Source of the DNA: an uncultured Actinomycetes bacterium
GTDB taxonomy: Bacteria > Actinomycetota > Actinomycetes > Actinomycetales > Bifidobacteriaceae
Length of the DNA stretch: 44,952 nt
Direction: 5' to 3'
Assembly: GCA_900314875.1 (NCBI GenBank)
Contig: OMWX01000004.1
Location: 154,839-199,790, forward strand
Under the pieces are notes generated by a model. It was not told where the DNA came from. It saw nothing but the letters and a program-made list of their open reading frames with translations, and ran no database searches. The position numbers and the translations under genes are program-made. Position 1 is the first letter of the stretch. Each line of letters opens with the position of its first letter. Below are positions 15,701 through 24,566 of this stretch, in pieces.

Positions 15701-18033
15701 TCTTCTCTGTTGCTTCGCGAAATGAAACGATAAGCGCGTCTGACTTTTTCTCGCAAATCAGGGACAGTGAAATTGCTGCCGATTCTTTGGCGGCGACCGG
15801 TCCTAAACCTGATGCGGTAACGCTTACAACTCCGGCCGGAGCAGCCGGGCAGTCGTGGGATTATGTTTGGATTCCTGCTCTTCAGGAAGGAGTCTGGCCG
15901 AATCTTGCGTCCCGAAATACGGTTTTTTATGCGGATGAGCTGACTGACATTATGCTTAACGGACATATTGCCGAATCGCGAAACATGCACAGCATGGCGG
16001 TTCTGCATATGGAAAAAAGAATATTTCTCGTTGCGGTTACCAGAGCGGATAAAGCTGTTTATTTAAGCGCGTGCGACGGCGATGACAATATGCCTTCTGC
16101 ATTTCTTTCGGTTTATCTTCCTGAAATCGTTAAGACGGATGACGAAGGCAGGTTTGCGGTTGTTAATACGGCTGAACCTGCACAGACTGCGGAACCTGCA
16201 CAGACGGCTGAACCTGCACAGACGGCTGAACCTGTGAAAAAAACTGTTGCGGAGAAGAATGCGAACCGTGAATCTGCAAGTTCGGCAGTCAGTTTGAAAA
16301 TCGATGTGCGCGAGCTTACGGAAACGAGAAAAATTATTGCTGCTGCGAGAGCTGTTCTGGCTTGCGAAGCTGCATTTTGCGAATCGCCGGACAAGCTTTC
16401 CGACTGTGCAAAAGATGCGGTTGAGACTCTGAAATACCTTGAAAGTCAAGGGTATTCGCAGGCAAATATTGAAAATTGGAATTTTGTTTCGCGGCAGAGT
16501 TTTGAAGAGCAGATTTTTGGAGAGCAAAGCGCTGAAGAGCGAGGTTTTGGAGAGCATGGCTTTGAAGAACGGCATTTTGAAAAGCAGAACAATGCGAAAG
16601 CTGCGGAGAATCCGGCGATAAACTCAGCGATAAACTCAGCGGAAGAATCTGAAACAGTTTTGCGCGAAAAAACGCGAAAAACAGCCGTTTTGTCTCCGTC
16701 TGCCGTCGAAAGCATCTGTCAGTGCGCAGTGTGCTGGAAACTTGATCGCGTGTATGGAGGTCCGCGCGACGGAAACGTAAATATGAGTTTCGGAACGCTT
16801 ATTCACGCGGTTGCACAGCAGGCGAGCGAAGAAAATTTGGATATGCCTTCGGTTTTCTCAAAAGACCGCACTTCGTCTGCGGCAGAACGATTTATCGCAC
16901 AGCGTATGCGTGAAATATACGAAGAGAAAAAAGGCGCATTTCTCGAGGAAAACAAAAGTGAATTTTTCGATGTCTTGAAAAAAGATAAAACCGTGTCGGC
17001 AATTATTGACAATATTGCGCATTATTTCGTCAATTCCTGCGAGGACGGGTACGGTTTCGGGAAAAAAGAACAGGACAGAACTTCCGTTGCGGGCATTCCT
17101 CGCGAAGTGAAGATAAAAACAAAAGAATCCGACGGGCAAATCGCCGAAAAATCAGCGGTTGCAGAGTGTGAGAAGCCGATTTTGGCGCAATTTTGCATTG
17201 ACGATATAGCAATGGCCGTCAATGCCTGTCCCGATGTTCTTTCGAATCGCGCAGAGCCGGTATCGAGAGAAGAACTTTTTGCTGTTTTGGATTATCTTGC
17301 CGGCGGATTTCCCGACGGAGCCGATATTGACATGATTGTTCAGATAAGCGGGAAAATAGATCGTCTCGAATACAGGACATTCGAAATGCTCGGAACCGGG
17401 CAGCTTGTTGACGGAATCCGCATTCTCGATTACAAAACATCGCAAAACGTTCCGACTGCGAAAGACTGTTTTTCGAATATGCAGCTTATCTGCTATCAGC
17501 TTTCGCAAATATTCAAAGGACGGATTCCGGCGGACAAGTCCGTCGAAGAAATTGCTCAATTTACGCGAAAACGCTTGGAAAACATGCCTTATATCGCACA
17601 ATGTTCGCTTTTCTATCCGGCCGCAGAATCTGCTCCGTCGTCGAGCAGGATGATTCCCGAAGTCAAAAGCCAGATGCCGCTTATGATTGACGGGCATTTA
17701 AACTCAAATGCCTGGCATCCCAGACCTTATATGAGTAAATTTGAAGGCCTTTGGAAAGGTGAAACCTCGATAGAAAAAGTCGCAGAGAGCATAAGCGAAG
17801 AGGCATTTGCGCTTATTTCCGGGCTTTCCGAGTCGTGCGGGCTGTGGGCTTTGACCATGATTGCAAAAGTGTTCTATGCGGCGGCCGCGACTTTGTCCGA
17901 AGAGTTGACAGGCAAGCCGGATGCGAAGCATAAAGCGCATTGCGCATATAAAAATGTATGTCCCGTATGCGCTGACAGACCGGTCTCGGTAATAGAAAAT
18001 GCAGGCAAAGCAAGCGAGCGAGCAAGCGAGTGA
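12727..18033 (+). CDS. adnA: AdnA-like UvrD-family helicase with RecB-type nuclease domain
   Basis: A 1768-residue protein, probably the first subunit of an AdnAB-type end-resection motor for double-strand-break repair. Visible parts are Walker A APPRSGKT (71-78), a helicase motif II variant VDDVQD (378-383), LIGNSDESVQTFRG, and VAVTRADKAV (1102-1111). A C-terminal RecB-type nuclease has GTLIHAVAQQ, GKIDRLE and DYK (1568-1570). Cys at 1331/1333/1336 and 1739, 1745, 1748 suggest an AddB-like iron-sulfur site. The ATG has a strong AAGGAG six bases upstream. Mycobacterial AdnA is about 1050 residues. The excess is low-complexity insertions, including tandem repeats at 15013-15048 and 16171-16235. 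The second subunit starts 13 bases after the stop. The AdnA name follows gene order and the degenerate motor motifs. Confidence 0.8.
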   Translation: MRDIAAKSQNVQDSHTYQDSHSLADYHSPAEHHSLTASKCAQYVLGNCSESSSRSESVCGSDRNNAVLVIAPPRSGKTEFAIETAKAATDYIAEHAQNGSAQSAQDILTSSARADALAKTILIQHSRQAADRINPELIRHAKAANTARPATTLSAFAFRIISEYRAKTGQTAVKLINGSEQEVLLRRIMRRHVNHAVKGESDDCGLCELLARFCSSRRWASVLSSAENENYSGGNYSGENSGSSKTSYSNRTQFESYSTAELFECQIDSSFIKNLRDMFARINELGAAGENRNKIPSAVDSSDIEPSARSEVKQTWQLVFALQREYEQEVRKTWPGQFRLDSSQLLVEGAKVVRAAAKEPENSIRRKNGFQLPKIVIVDDVQDVTLAGAEFLRAIRESGASVVLIGNSDESVQTFRGSYPEFIISRAQCPAEKQQGELARGKFEREESEQEGSDRDFAHSLIGRDAGCFNAKLAKIAKTEKNQSEQDIYEQDITKKSGVFGEKYLDVLSSRVSLSIPSSVSTDIPLPARPEKLPNLNAYPINKLPFGDKRPQDGSANVKLYRSAGEEIESVVSSILDKHISDYISWNDMAVIAHDNSTVRAYGDSLRRRGVPVRYSSVSKPLAEETIAKGLMAFAEFAQLGSVQLKARFSSAQSDSGQSDSGQFSSSQSESQQSFSEQLAAAQVRAAFIQLGSIENLKHYVESRIDDIILSPLVGVEEALGAKHGTSQLIPLNLKSVKKNLRNMCSLISMANNLEKSDSKTAESAESAESAESAGSEGKSGNAGNIDAILRISRAWFDFCDKFYQNRSVQNVEIIDDFAADLMLDPAALLICMILNFENIREDIAQIMRGSMRSLAAKTESGKSSGKTSNADKTVEAFLQIFEIIDRTARDYATASPEEYVRISSENPAETDLPNGQNAARRASVEYLETGQSAVGQSAVNSEMIAKYALSYVWRECAIDGVSICERLRFAALYAGAKGNTANDMLDVVIRFFSVASRNETISASDFFSQIRDSEIAADSLAATGPKPDAVTLTTPAGAAGQSWDYVWIPALQEGVWPNLASRNTVFYADELTDIMLNGHIAESRNMHSMAVLHMEKRIFLVAVTRADKAVYLSACDGDDNMPSAFLSVYLPEIVKTDDEGRFAVVNTAEPAQTAEPAQTAEPAQTAEPVKKTVAEKNANRESASSAVSLKIDVRELTETRKIIAAARAVLACEAAFCESPDKLSDCAKDAVETLKYLESQGYSQANIENWNFVSRQSFEEQIFGEQSAEERGFGEHGFEERHFEKQNNAKAAENPAINSAINSAEESETVLREKTRKTAVLSPSAVESICQCAVCWKLDRVYGGPRDGNVNMSFGTLIHAVAQQASEENLDMPSVFSKDRTSSAAERFIAQRMREIYEEKKGAFLEENKSEFFDVLKKDKTVSAIIDNIAHYFVNSCEDGYGFGKKEQDRTSVAGIPREVKIKTKESDGQIAEKSAVAECEKPILAQFCIDDIAMAVNACPDVLSNRAEPVSREELFAVLDYLAGGFPDGADIDMIVQISGKIDRLEYRTFEMLGTGQLVDGIRILDYKTSQNVPTAKDCFSNMQLICYQLSQIFKGRIPADKSVEEIAQFTRKRLENMPYIAQCSLFYPAAESAPSSSRMIPEVKSQMPLMIDGHLNSNAWHPRPYMSKFEGLWKGETSIEKVAESISEEAFALISGLSESCGLWALTMIAKVFYAAAATLSEELTGKPDAKHKAHCAYKNVCPVCADRPVSVIENAGKASERASE
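15013..15048 (+). repeat. Four 9-base tandem repeats inside the AdnA-like gene
   Basis: Four consecutive copies of GAATCTGCC or GAATCTGCT encode Glu-Ser-Ala repeats. Copies differ only at the third base of the last codon. The length is a multiple of three, so copy-number change would keep the frame. Confidence 0.95.
16171..16235 (+). repeat. Three and a half 18-base tandem repeats inside the AdnA-like gene
   Basis: Units of the form GCTGAACCTGCACAGACG (16171, 16189, 16207, and a partial unit from 16225) encode AEPAQT repeats. They lie between the helicase motif VI region and the nuclease domain, in a probable flexible linker. Confidence 0.95.
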
Positions 18034-18046
18034 ACAAGGTATTAAG

Positions 18047-21000
18047 ATGGGTGCAAAAATCATTTATTCCGACCAGCAGGCCGATATTATTACGATTGAA
18101 AAAACCGGACGCGACGAGGATATTCTCGCGGTTGCCGGCGCCGGATCGGGCAAAACGTTTACAATGCAGCACAGAATCATCGCGCTGATTAACGACGGAG
18201 TGCCGGCGCAGTCGATTTTGGGTCTTACCTTTACTCGCAAAGCGGCTGCAGAGCTTAGAAACAGGGTTGCGCGCGCGGTCAGTGACAATGCCGGTCGTGA
18301 AAAGCCGTCTGAAAAGCCGTCTGAAAACTCAGCCGGCAGGTCAGCCGGCAGGTCAGCCGGCAGGTCAGCCGGCAGTTCAGGCAGTTCAGACAGGGCTGCG
18401 AATATCGATGCCGATTTGCCTTTTAAACAGCCGCAGGTCGACACTTATGACGCATTTTTCCAGAAAATCGTAAAAAAATACGGTCTGCTTGTCGGAATCA
18501 ACTCTTCAGCGCAGCCGTTAAGCGACGCGGGACGCATACAGCTGGCCAGCGACATTGTCAATGCCAATGTTGACAAGGTTTTTGCATATTTTGACTCGGA
18601 AAATGCCGATGTGGGCAGAGTCGAAGACGTTACCGAAAAGGTTTTGGCGATAAGCGATGCGTGTCTTTCATCCGTGATTTCCAAAGATTGCAGCAGTTTC
18701 GCGCAGGCAGTTGCGAAAATTCGCGAAGAAGATGCGCGGCTGAAAGCTCAGTTTGAGCGCATAATATCCGCCGGTCCTCAAATGTGGGACGATGAAACCG
18801 AGCCTGTTTGCGCGAAAGAATATTCTGCGATTTTCGGGAAAGAATGGACGGAAATATGCAGCAAAGAAGATTTTGAACAGCTGCGAAAGCAAAGAATCGA
18901 GGGAGCAAAGAAAAAAGGAGCCAAACGCTGTCCGATTCTTTCCGGCACTCCGAAACACTTGAAATATGTGGCGACCGAACTGCTATTGACTCTTAAAAGA
19001 CGCGAAATTCTGCTTGATTTGGCGCAAATGTACGATGATGAAAAGAAAAAGCGCAATTTGGCTGAATTTTCGGATTTTACTGTCGCAGCTTTTCGTCTGG
19101 CGGTTAATTTTCCTGCAATCGGACGCGAATGCCGGCGCAGTTTCTCGCATGTTTTTCTTGACGAGTATCAGGATACTTCGACGACTCAGGCAAAAGTGCT
19201 GTCAATGCTTTTCAAACCTGAAAATGAAGCTGAAAATGAGACTGGAAATGAACCTGAAAATGGCGGCGAAACAGGTAAAATCGGCGAAACTTTGCACACT
19301 GCGGTAACGGCAGTGGGGGACCCTTTTCAGTCAATTTACGCTTGGAGAGGAGCCAGTCCGGCAGCTTTCGGACAGTTCCGCGATTACTTTGATTATCATA
19401 AAAAAACCAAATCGCTTACCGTAACGCGCCGAAATTCTAAACTGATTCTCGACGCTGCAAACAGGCTGACCGAGCCGCTGAGAACAGATCCCCCCATACC
19501 GTCGAGCGCGAATACGGACGAGGAAAAGCCTGAAAAACTCTCGCCTCTGGAAACTGCGGGAGAAGGAATGACCGCAGTTTTCGGCTGCAAAAGCGACGAA
19601 GCGCAGATTGAGGCTGTCGTGCAGTTTGCGAAAAAATCGGTTGCCGATTACAAGAAAAATAATGCCGAGAAAAAGGCAGCCGGCGTTGAACTGCCTTACA
19701 AAACGCCTGTTGCGATTCTTTTTCGCTCTGCAAAGTCTATGAGCGATTACCGCGATGCGTTGGAGGAAGCCGGACTGTCATGTCATATATCGGGGCATGA
19801 ATCGCTTATCGAACGCCCTGAAATAATCGATATATTAAGCGTTTTGCGCACGGTTGCCGACAGAAGCGATACGGCTTCTCTTATGAGATTGGCGGCAACA
19901 GTCCGTTTTGCGGTAAGCGATGAGGCTCTGCGGCTGCTTGTCAAAGCTGCGAGGGAATCAGACGCAAAATACAAGTTCAATATTCTCGCTCAAGCCGGCG
20001 TTTTGACCGAGGATGAACTTTTGCAGGCCGGTCAGACCGAAAAAGAAGCAGCGGAATTTGCTGTGCGCGGTCGGGCGAAAAATGAAACGGCGGCCGCGGT
20101 TTGCGCAAAAATTGTTGCAGCTCATCGCGACGATCCCGGGGTAACTCTTCCGGTAGGAGTGTATGTTGCCGATATTCTGCTTGATCCTCAATACAAAAAA
20201 ACCTTGGAAGAGTTGAAAATAAGCCGAAAAGACAAGCATTCTCTTAAACGCATAAGCAAAATTCTTTGCGCTGTGAATGAGACTGCAAACCGGCCGATTT
20301 CCGAATCCGTGCGCTGTGCGGCCATGCAGCTGGATATTGATATCGACGCATCTGCCGGCAGTGCGATTGCATTGTCCGAGGCTGTGCTGCCGAAAGAACC
20401 GCAGAACGGCAGCGATCCTGTTCAAAAAATCAAAATTGTGAATTTTAAGCCGCATTTTTCGCAAAGCGTTGACGCTTTATGCAGTCACGCTCAGGCATAT
20501 GCGGAAGAGATAAAAGACAGCGCAACTGCGTCTCTGGGCGGTTTTGTTGCCTGGCTTGACGCGAAAAAGCAGGTCGAACAGGGTTTTTCAGATGTTTCGG
20601 GCGAGAATGTCGACGTTGTTCTTATGACCATCCACCAGTCGAAAGGATTGGAATGGGAGTCGGTTGCGGTTGTCGGAGTCAAAAAAGGCAGTTTTCCGAG
20701 CAATAACGGAGATTCTCTCGCGATTGCGGATACTGACGGGAATCCGGCGCATTATCGCTGTCAGGCGAAAACTTGGCTTACCGACCCGTCTCGCGTGCCT
20801 CCGTCCGTGAGAGCCGACGCCGACCTGCTTCCGGCTTTCCCGTCGGGACGAATCAAAGATTTAGAGTCGTTTGAAAATATAATCGATCTTGAAAATGAAG
20901 CGTTCGGCATGATGGAACTGCCTCGCGAACTGCCTTGGGATGTTTACCGTCAGGCTTGCGGAAAAGTGCGGCATTGTCTTCCTCAAAGCGACGAATACGG

Positions 21001-22810
21001 CCGGCGCCTGCTTGCGGATGAGCGGCGTTTGGCATATGTTGCAGTTACTCGCGCAAAGAAAAATCTGCTTGTTTCTTATGCGGGGAATCCGTCCTGCTTT
21101 GTCGATGAGCTGACAAAATGGTATGCACAAACTTTCACGAACGATATATCTGATGGAATTTCTGATAATGAGGACAGATGCAAACCTGACGGCAAATCCG
21201 GCGATAACTCTTGTGATAAATCCGGCGGCAGTTTTGAAAAGAAAGCTGATGTTCAGGTTTATGACTGCGCAAAAGATGCGAAAGAGTCTGTGCGCAAGCT
21301 TTTGGCGAAACTGCGCGAAAATGAGAAAAACGAAAGGTCTGCTGCAGGTTCTGAATCTGCTGTCAATTCTGAATCTCATGCCGATTTTGATTCTGGGAAA
21401 GATGACGAAATTCTTGAAGAAATTATGCCTTGCGGATTTTTTGTCGGCGAAAATGCAAAAGAATATGCGGATTCAATAATCATTCCCGCTGCAAAAAGCG
21501 AATATCGCGCGGTTTTCTGCAATGACGATACGAAAGAACAGAGAATGTGGCCTCGCAAAATTCGCGCGGATGTTGAAAAAGCGCTGACATTCAGCGTTAA
21601 AGCGATGAATGCCTATCTGCAAGACGCGCACTCGAAAAACGAAGTGAAACCGCAGTGTTCCGATTCTGCGGATTTGAGCCTGAAAATGCCGCTTCTGGCT
21701 CGCGCGAAAAAAATCGTCGAAGCCGAAAAACAGGCGGATTGGGCGATTGCGGCGGGAATGATGTCTCCGCAGTCGCCGGAATCTGCCGAAAAGCTTGCGG
21801 ATAAAGCTGTTGAAGCCGTTGCCGACAAAGTTCTTCGCGATTCAATGCTTACTGTTACCGGCATTCAGCGTTCGCGCGGCGGAATTGAAGCGAAACGGTA
21901 TATCGTGCGTCCGGTTCCGCCTGTGCCGTCGGTTATCGCAGATGCGGGAACGCGCTTCCACGAGTGGGCGGAAAAATATCTGAAAGCACCCGATTATATT
22001 GAAAATTCGGATAATCTGCCTATTGAAAAGCATTTCGAATCCGACGACGACCGGCTGGCAATCGACAATAATCTCGTCTCTCGCAAAATATTTGAAGCCG
22101 AAGTCAAAGCGCAGGAAAAGCAGTTAAACGCGCAACCGGCCGATTCGGCACAGCTTGGCGAATCATCAGAAGCAGCTTGGCGCGAAATCGAATGGAAAAA
22201 ACGGTTTATCAGCTCTCCCTGGGCAAAACGCGATCTTGCGGCTGCCGAGTCTTCAATTGTCGTATCCGTAGATTTGCCTGTTTTGCAGTCAAATAAAGCA
22301 GCCGGAAGGGCAGCAGACAAGAATCATACTGTCAATAGAATCATTCAGGGCAAAATCGATGCTGTATTCTGCGGAGGATTCGACCCGGATGATCCTCTGT
22401 ATATCAGCTCAGGCGCATCTTCCGCAGACGCATCTTCTGCAGGCGCATCTTCTGCAGGCGCATCTTCTGCTGCGGGCAAAATTTCAGATTCTTCAGCCTC
22501 CTCGGTTCCTTCGCCGGGCGAACGCTACACGATTGTCGACTGGAAAACCGGCAAGGCTCCCAAAGATGTCAAATCGCGCGAAGAAAAGCTTAAACAGCTT
22601 GATTTTTACCGCTTTTTGTTCTCATGCAGATATTCGGTTCCGCTTGAAAATACGGACGCGGTTCTATACTATTTGAGTGAACGGCAAGAATCCGACCGGG
22701 TTATTGCCGCACAGAGAAAAACAAGAGAAGAAATCATATCCGAATTGGTTCGGGATATGTACGAAAAGCCTTCGGGAGAAGCGTTCGGAATGCCTGAAAA
22801 TGATGACTGA
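18047..22810 (+). CDS. adnB: AdnB-like UvrD-family helicase with RecB-type nuclease domain
   Basis: A 1587-residue ATP-dependent helicase-nuclease, probably the active motor partner of the AdnA-like protein. Motifs are canonical: AGAGSGKT (30-37), LTFTRKAAAELRNR, DEYQD (372-376), VGDPFQSIYAWRGA, TIHQSKGLEWE and YVAVTRAKK (R1002). The C-terminal nuclease has AGTRFHEWAE, GKIDAVF and VDWKTGK (D1498, K1500). The ATG at 18047 is chosen because AAGG is about seven bases upstream. The open frame extends 16 codons further, overlapping the previous gene. Mycobacterial AdnB is about 1100 residues; the rest is mostly low-complexity insertion, including exact repeats at 18332-18379 and 22415-22474. Confidence 0.85.
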   Translation: MGAKIIYSDQQADIITIEKTGRDEDILAVAGAGSGKTFTMQHRIIALINDGVPAQSILGLTFTRKAAAELRNRVARAVSDNAGREKPSEKPSENSAGRSAGRSAGRSAGSSGSSDRAANIDADLPFKQPQVDTYDAFFQKIVKKYGLLVGINSSAQPLSDAGRIQLASDIVNANVDKVFAYFDSENADVGRVEDVTEKVLAISDACLSSVISKDCSSFAQAVAKIREEDARLKAQFERIISAGPQMWDDETEPVCAKEYSAIFGKEWTEICSKEDFEQLRKQRIEGAKKKGAKRCPILSGTPKHLKYVATELLLTLKRREILLDLAQMYDDEKKKRNLAEFSDFTVAAFRLAVNFPAIGRECRRSFSHVFLDEYQDTSTTQAKVLSMLFKPENEAENETGNEPENGGETGKIGETLHTAVTAVGDPFQSIYAWRGASPAAFGQFRDYFDYHKKTKSLTVTRRNSKLILDAANRLTEPLRTDPPIPSSANTDEEKPEKLSPLETAGEGMTAVFGCKSDEAQIEAVVQFAKKSVADYKKNNAEKKAAGVELPYKTPVAILFRSAKSMSDYRDALEEAGLSCHISGHESLIERPEIIDILSVLRTVADRSDTASLMRLAATVRFAVSDEALRLLVKAARESDAKYKFNILAQAGVLTEDELLQAGQTEKEAAEFAVRGRAKNETAAAVCAKIVAAHRDDPGVTLPVGVYVADILLDPQYKKTLEELKISRKDKHSLKRISKILCAVNETANRPISESVRCAAMQLDIDIDASAGSAIALSEAVLPKEPQNGSDPVQKIKIVNFKPHFSQSVDALCSHAQAYAEEIKDSATASLGGFVAWLDAKKQVEQGFSDVSGENVDVVLMTIHQSKGLEWESVAVVGVKKGSFPSNNGDSLAIADTDGNPAHYRCQAKTWLTDPSRVPPSVRADADLLPAFPSGRIKDLESFENIIDLENEAFGMMELPRELPWDVYRQACGKVRHCLPQSDEYGRRLLADERRLAYVAVTRAKKNLLVSYAGNPSCFVDELTKWYAQTFTNDISDGISDNEDRCKPDGKSGDNSCDKSGGSFEKKADVQVYDCAKDAKESVRKLLAKLRENEKNERSAAGSESAVNSESHADFDSGKDDEILEEIMPCGFFVGENAKEYADSIIIPAAKSEYRAVFCNDDTKEQRMWPRKIRADVEKALTFSVKAMNAYLQDAHSKNEVKPQCSDSADLSLKMPLLARAKKIVEAEKQADWAIAAGMMSPQSPESAEKLADKAVEAVADKVLRDSMLTVTGIQRSRGGIEAKRYIVRPVPPVPSVIADAGTRFHEWAEKYLKAPDYIENSDNLPIEKHFESDDDRLAIDNNLVSRKIFEAEVKAQEKQLNAQPADSAQLGESSEAAWREIEWKKRFISSPWAKRDLAAAESSIVVSVDLPVLQSNKAAGRAADKNHTVNRIIQGKIDAVFCGGFDPDDPLYISSGASSADASSAGASSAGASSAAGKISDSSASSVPSPGERYTIVDWKTGKAPKDVKSREEKLKQLDFYRFLFSCRYSVPLENTDAVLYYLSERQESDRVIAAQRKTREEIISELVRDMYEKPSGEAFGMPENDD
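18332..18379 (+). repeat. Four 12-base tandem repeats inside the AdnB-like gene
   Basis: GCCGGCAGGTCA occurs three times, followed by GCCGGCAGTTCA, encoding Ala-Gly-Arg-Ser repeats. A duplicated 12-base AAGCCGTCTGAA unit lies just upstream. The insertion falls between helicase motifs Ia and Ib. Confidence 0.95.
22415..22474 (+). repeat. Four 15-base tandem repeats inside the AdnB-like nuclease domain
   Basis: Copies of GCATCTTCTGCAGGC (second and third identical, first and fourth variant) encode Ala-Ser-Ser-Ala-Gly repeats. They are inserted between the GKIDAVF and VDWKTG motifs of the nuclease domain. Confidence 0.95.
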
Positions 22811-22875
22811 TATGATTCGCATCGCGGTTTTGAGGATAAGGGATTGTTGCTGCAAACTCGTAATGGGAGACAGAC

Positions 22876-23595
22876 GTGGGCAGGATGGTTGTGTATGCCG
22901 ACTTTGACGGCGTGCTGAACGTATTCTCCAAATCAAGAAAACTTCCGAAAGATGAGAATGCCATTGCTCAAAACGAAATGGTTGAGAACTACGACCCCGA
23001 GCTGTTTTCGCTTGAGCGATCCTTTCCCGTGACGGACAGAAAAAAAGTGGATACTCCTATCGGGCGTTTTCCGATACGCTGGTCATCCGAACTGGTAGAT
23101 CTTATGTATTCGCTCGCTCTTTCTGAGGATACTGATTTTTATTGGCTGAGCACTTGGCAGCCGTTTTCGCATATTTTGAACGATACATTTAATTGGGATC
23201 CCGAAATCGTGAAAACGGTCAACTGGTTTAACGCGATTTCCGGCGAAGGCATTCACGACGGCAAGCTGGGCACGGTTCTCGGACGCATTTGGATTGAAAA
23301 ACTGTCGCAAGACCCGTCGCCGATTATCTGGATTGACGATGAAAAATGCGACCGCGAGGCCTACGAATCTCTTAAATCCGTTGAGCCGCCGGCTCCGGTG
23401 CTTATTGTTCGCCCCGACTGTCATATCGGGATTTCGCGCAGACAATGGGATTTGATTTCCGAATTTGTCGCCGACAGCCGTTCATTCGATACGGTTACAT
23501 TGGATGAAGAGTCCTCGTATCAGTACAAAATTCGCATGGTGCAAAGTGCGTCTGAAAGCCTCAGAGCGCGAATGTCCGCAAGTTCGGAAATATAA
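22876..23595 (+). CDS. HAD-like hydrolase domain protein
   Basis: A 239-residue protein with a HAD-like phosphatase arrangement: YADFDGVLN at the N-terminus (nucleophile and second Asp), FYWLSTWQPF near residue 90, and IIWIDDEKCD near residue 150. This pattern resembles the HAD domains that also occur in RNA-repair fusion proteins, but no ligase or kinase part is present and no substrate can be assigned. The GTG at 22876 is preferred over the ATG nine bases later because GGGAGA lies five bases before it. It lies 65 bases after the AdnB-like gene in the same direction and may be cotranscribed with it. Confidence 0.7.
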   Translation: MGRMVVYADFDGVLNVFSKSRKLPKDENAIAQNEMVENYDPELFSLERSFPVTDRKKVDTPIGRFPIRWSSELVDLMYSLALSEDTDFYWLSTWQPFSHILNDTFNWDPEIVKTVNWFNAISGEGIHDGKLGTVLGRIWIEKLSQDPSPIIWIDDEKCDREAYESLKSVEPPAPVLIVRPDCHIGISRRQWDLISEFVADSRSFDTVTLDEESSYQYKIRMVQSASESLRARMSASSEI

Positions 23596-23623
23596 AACCG
23601 CGAGAGCATGAAAGCGCAAAAAC

Positions 23624-24343
23624 ATGAAATTTCGTCCGTTTGTTTTTGAGGATATTGACGCAGTTGCCGATTTAGTTCGGAAAATGTGGTATTGCGAAAG
23701 TCCTGACGGCGGCCCGATTGACGAAGAGCTTGCAATGCTGCTTGCAAAAATCGATTTTGCGCATTATCTTCCCCCTGCTTCGCGCATTGAGGTTGCGATT
23801 GATGAGAGCGACGGCAGCATTTTGGGTGTGACAAGCGCGCGAATAGAAGGCTGCAAGCCGATTTTCTCTGATTCTTCCTCAATAGATTCTTATGTGCAGG
23901 ACTGCATTTCTAAGGCTGAATCCATGGAAAACGGACGGAAAGCTCTGGATTTGCAAAGCGTTGATTTTGCCGACACAGAAAGATTTATCTTAGAAAATAC
24001 AAAAGAAATCCGCACTGAACTCCAGCTTTTTCTGGTGTCCGAAAAATCTCGCGGAACCGGGATCGGCTCGCAGCTGTTTGAGCGGTTTTTAAAGGCCTGC
24101 GGCGATAATGCGGCTTCCGACAGCCTTGTTTCAGGCGATTCAGCTTCAGCCTGCGCTTCTTCAGCCTGCGCTTCTTCGGCAGGCGCAAGATTTTTCCTGT
24201 TTACGGATTCGACCTGCAATTGGCAATGGTATCAGCGGCGAGGGCTTGTCAGGATTGCGCAAAAAATGTCGTCAGATCCGAAAATCGATTTGGGCGCGGA
24301 CAAATTCATATATGCCGACATATATGTCGATAAACCCGTGTAA
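23624..24343 (+). CDS. GNAT-family N-acetyltransferase
   Basis: A 239-residue acetyltransferase of unknown substrate. The acetyl-CoA binding motif is visible as SEKSRGTGIGSQLF near residue 130-145, preceded by the beta strand LQLFLV. NWQWYQRRGLVRI near residue 205 fits the last conserved GNAT motif. Between them is a short low-complexity insertion of Ala-Cys-Ser-Ser units (about 163-185), encoded by near-exact repeats of a GCCTGCGCTTCTTC-type unit. It starts 28 bases after the HAD-like gene. The 223 bases after it hold no gene; they are AT-rich and end with a clear dapB ribosome binding site. Confidence 0.8.
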   Translation: MKFRPFVFEDIDAVADLVRKMWYCESPDGGPIDEELAMLLAKIDFAHYLPPASRIEVAIDESDGSILGVTSARIEGCKPIFSDSSSIDSYVQDCISKAESMENGRKALDLQSVDFADTERFILENTKEIRTELQLFLVSEKSRGTGIGSQLFERFLKACGDNAASDSLVSGDSASACASSACASSAGARFFLFTDSTCNWQWYQRRGLVRIAQKMSSDPKIDLGADKFIYADIYVDKPV

Positions 24344-24566
24344 AATACGCCTGTCCGAAACAGCGAATCCGCGCAAAACAGCAAACCGGCACAAAACGTT
24401 TGAATCGATTATTTGAGCGAACCGGACAGCTGCAATAAAACAGACAGCAGCAATAGCCGCAACATCGCGGCGCATTGCGCAATAATCGAATAGAATTAAA
24501 ACAGCGGCAATATCGAAAATGCCAATAACGGCGAAAACATAATTCAGAACAGAAAAAGGAGACAAT

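Noticed and set aside
15013..22474. Regular short repeats as a CRISPR array
   Set aside because: Units are 9-18 bases, contiguous without spacers, in frame, and inside helicase-nuclease genes.
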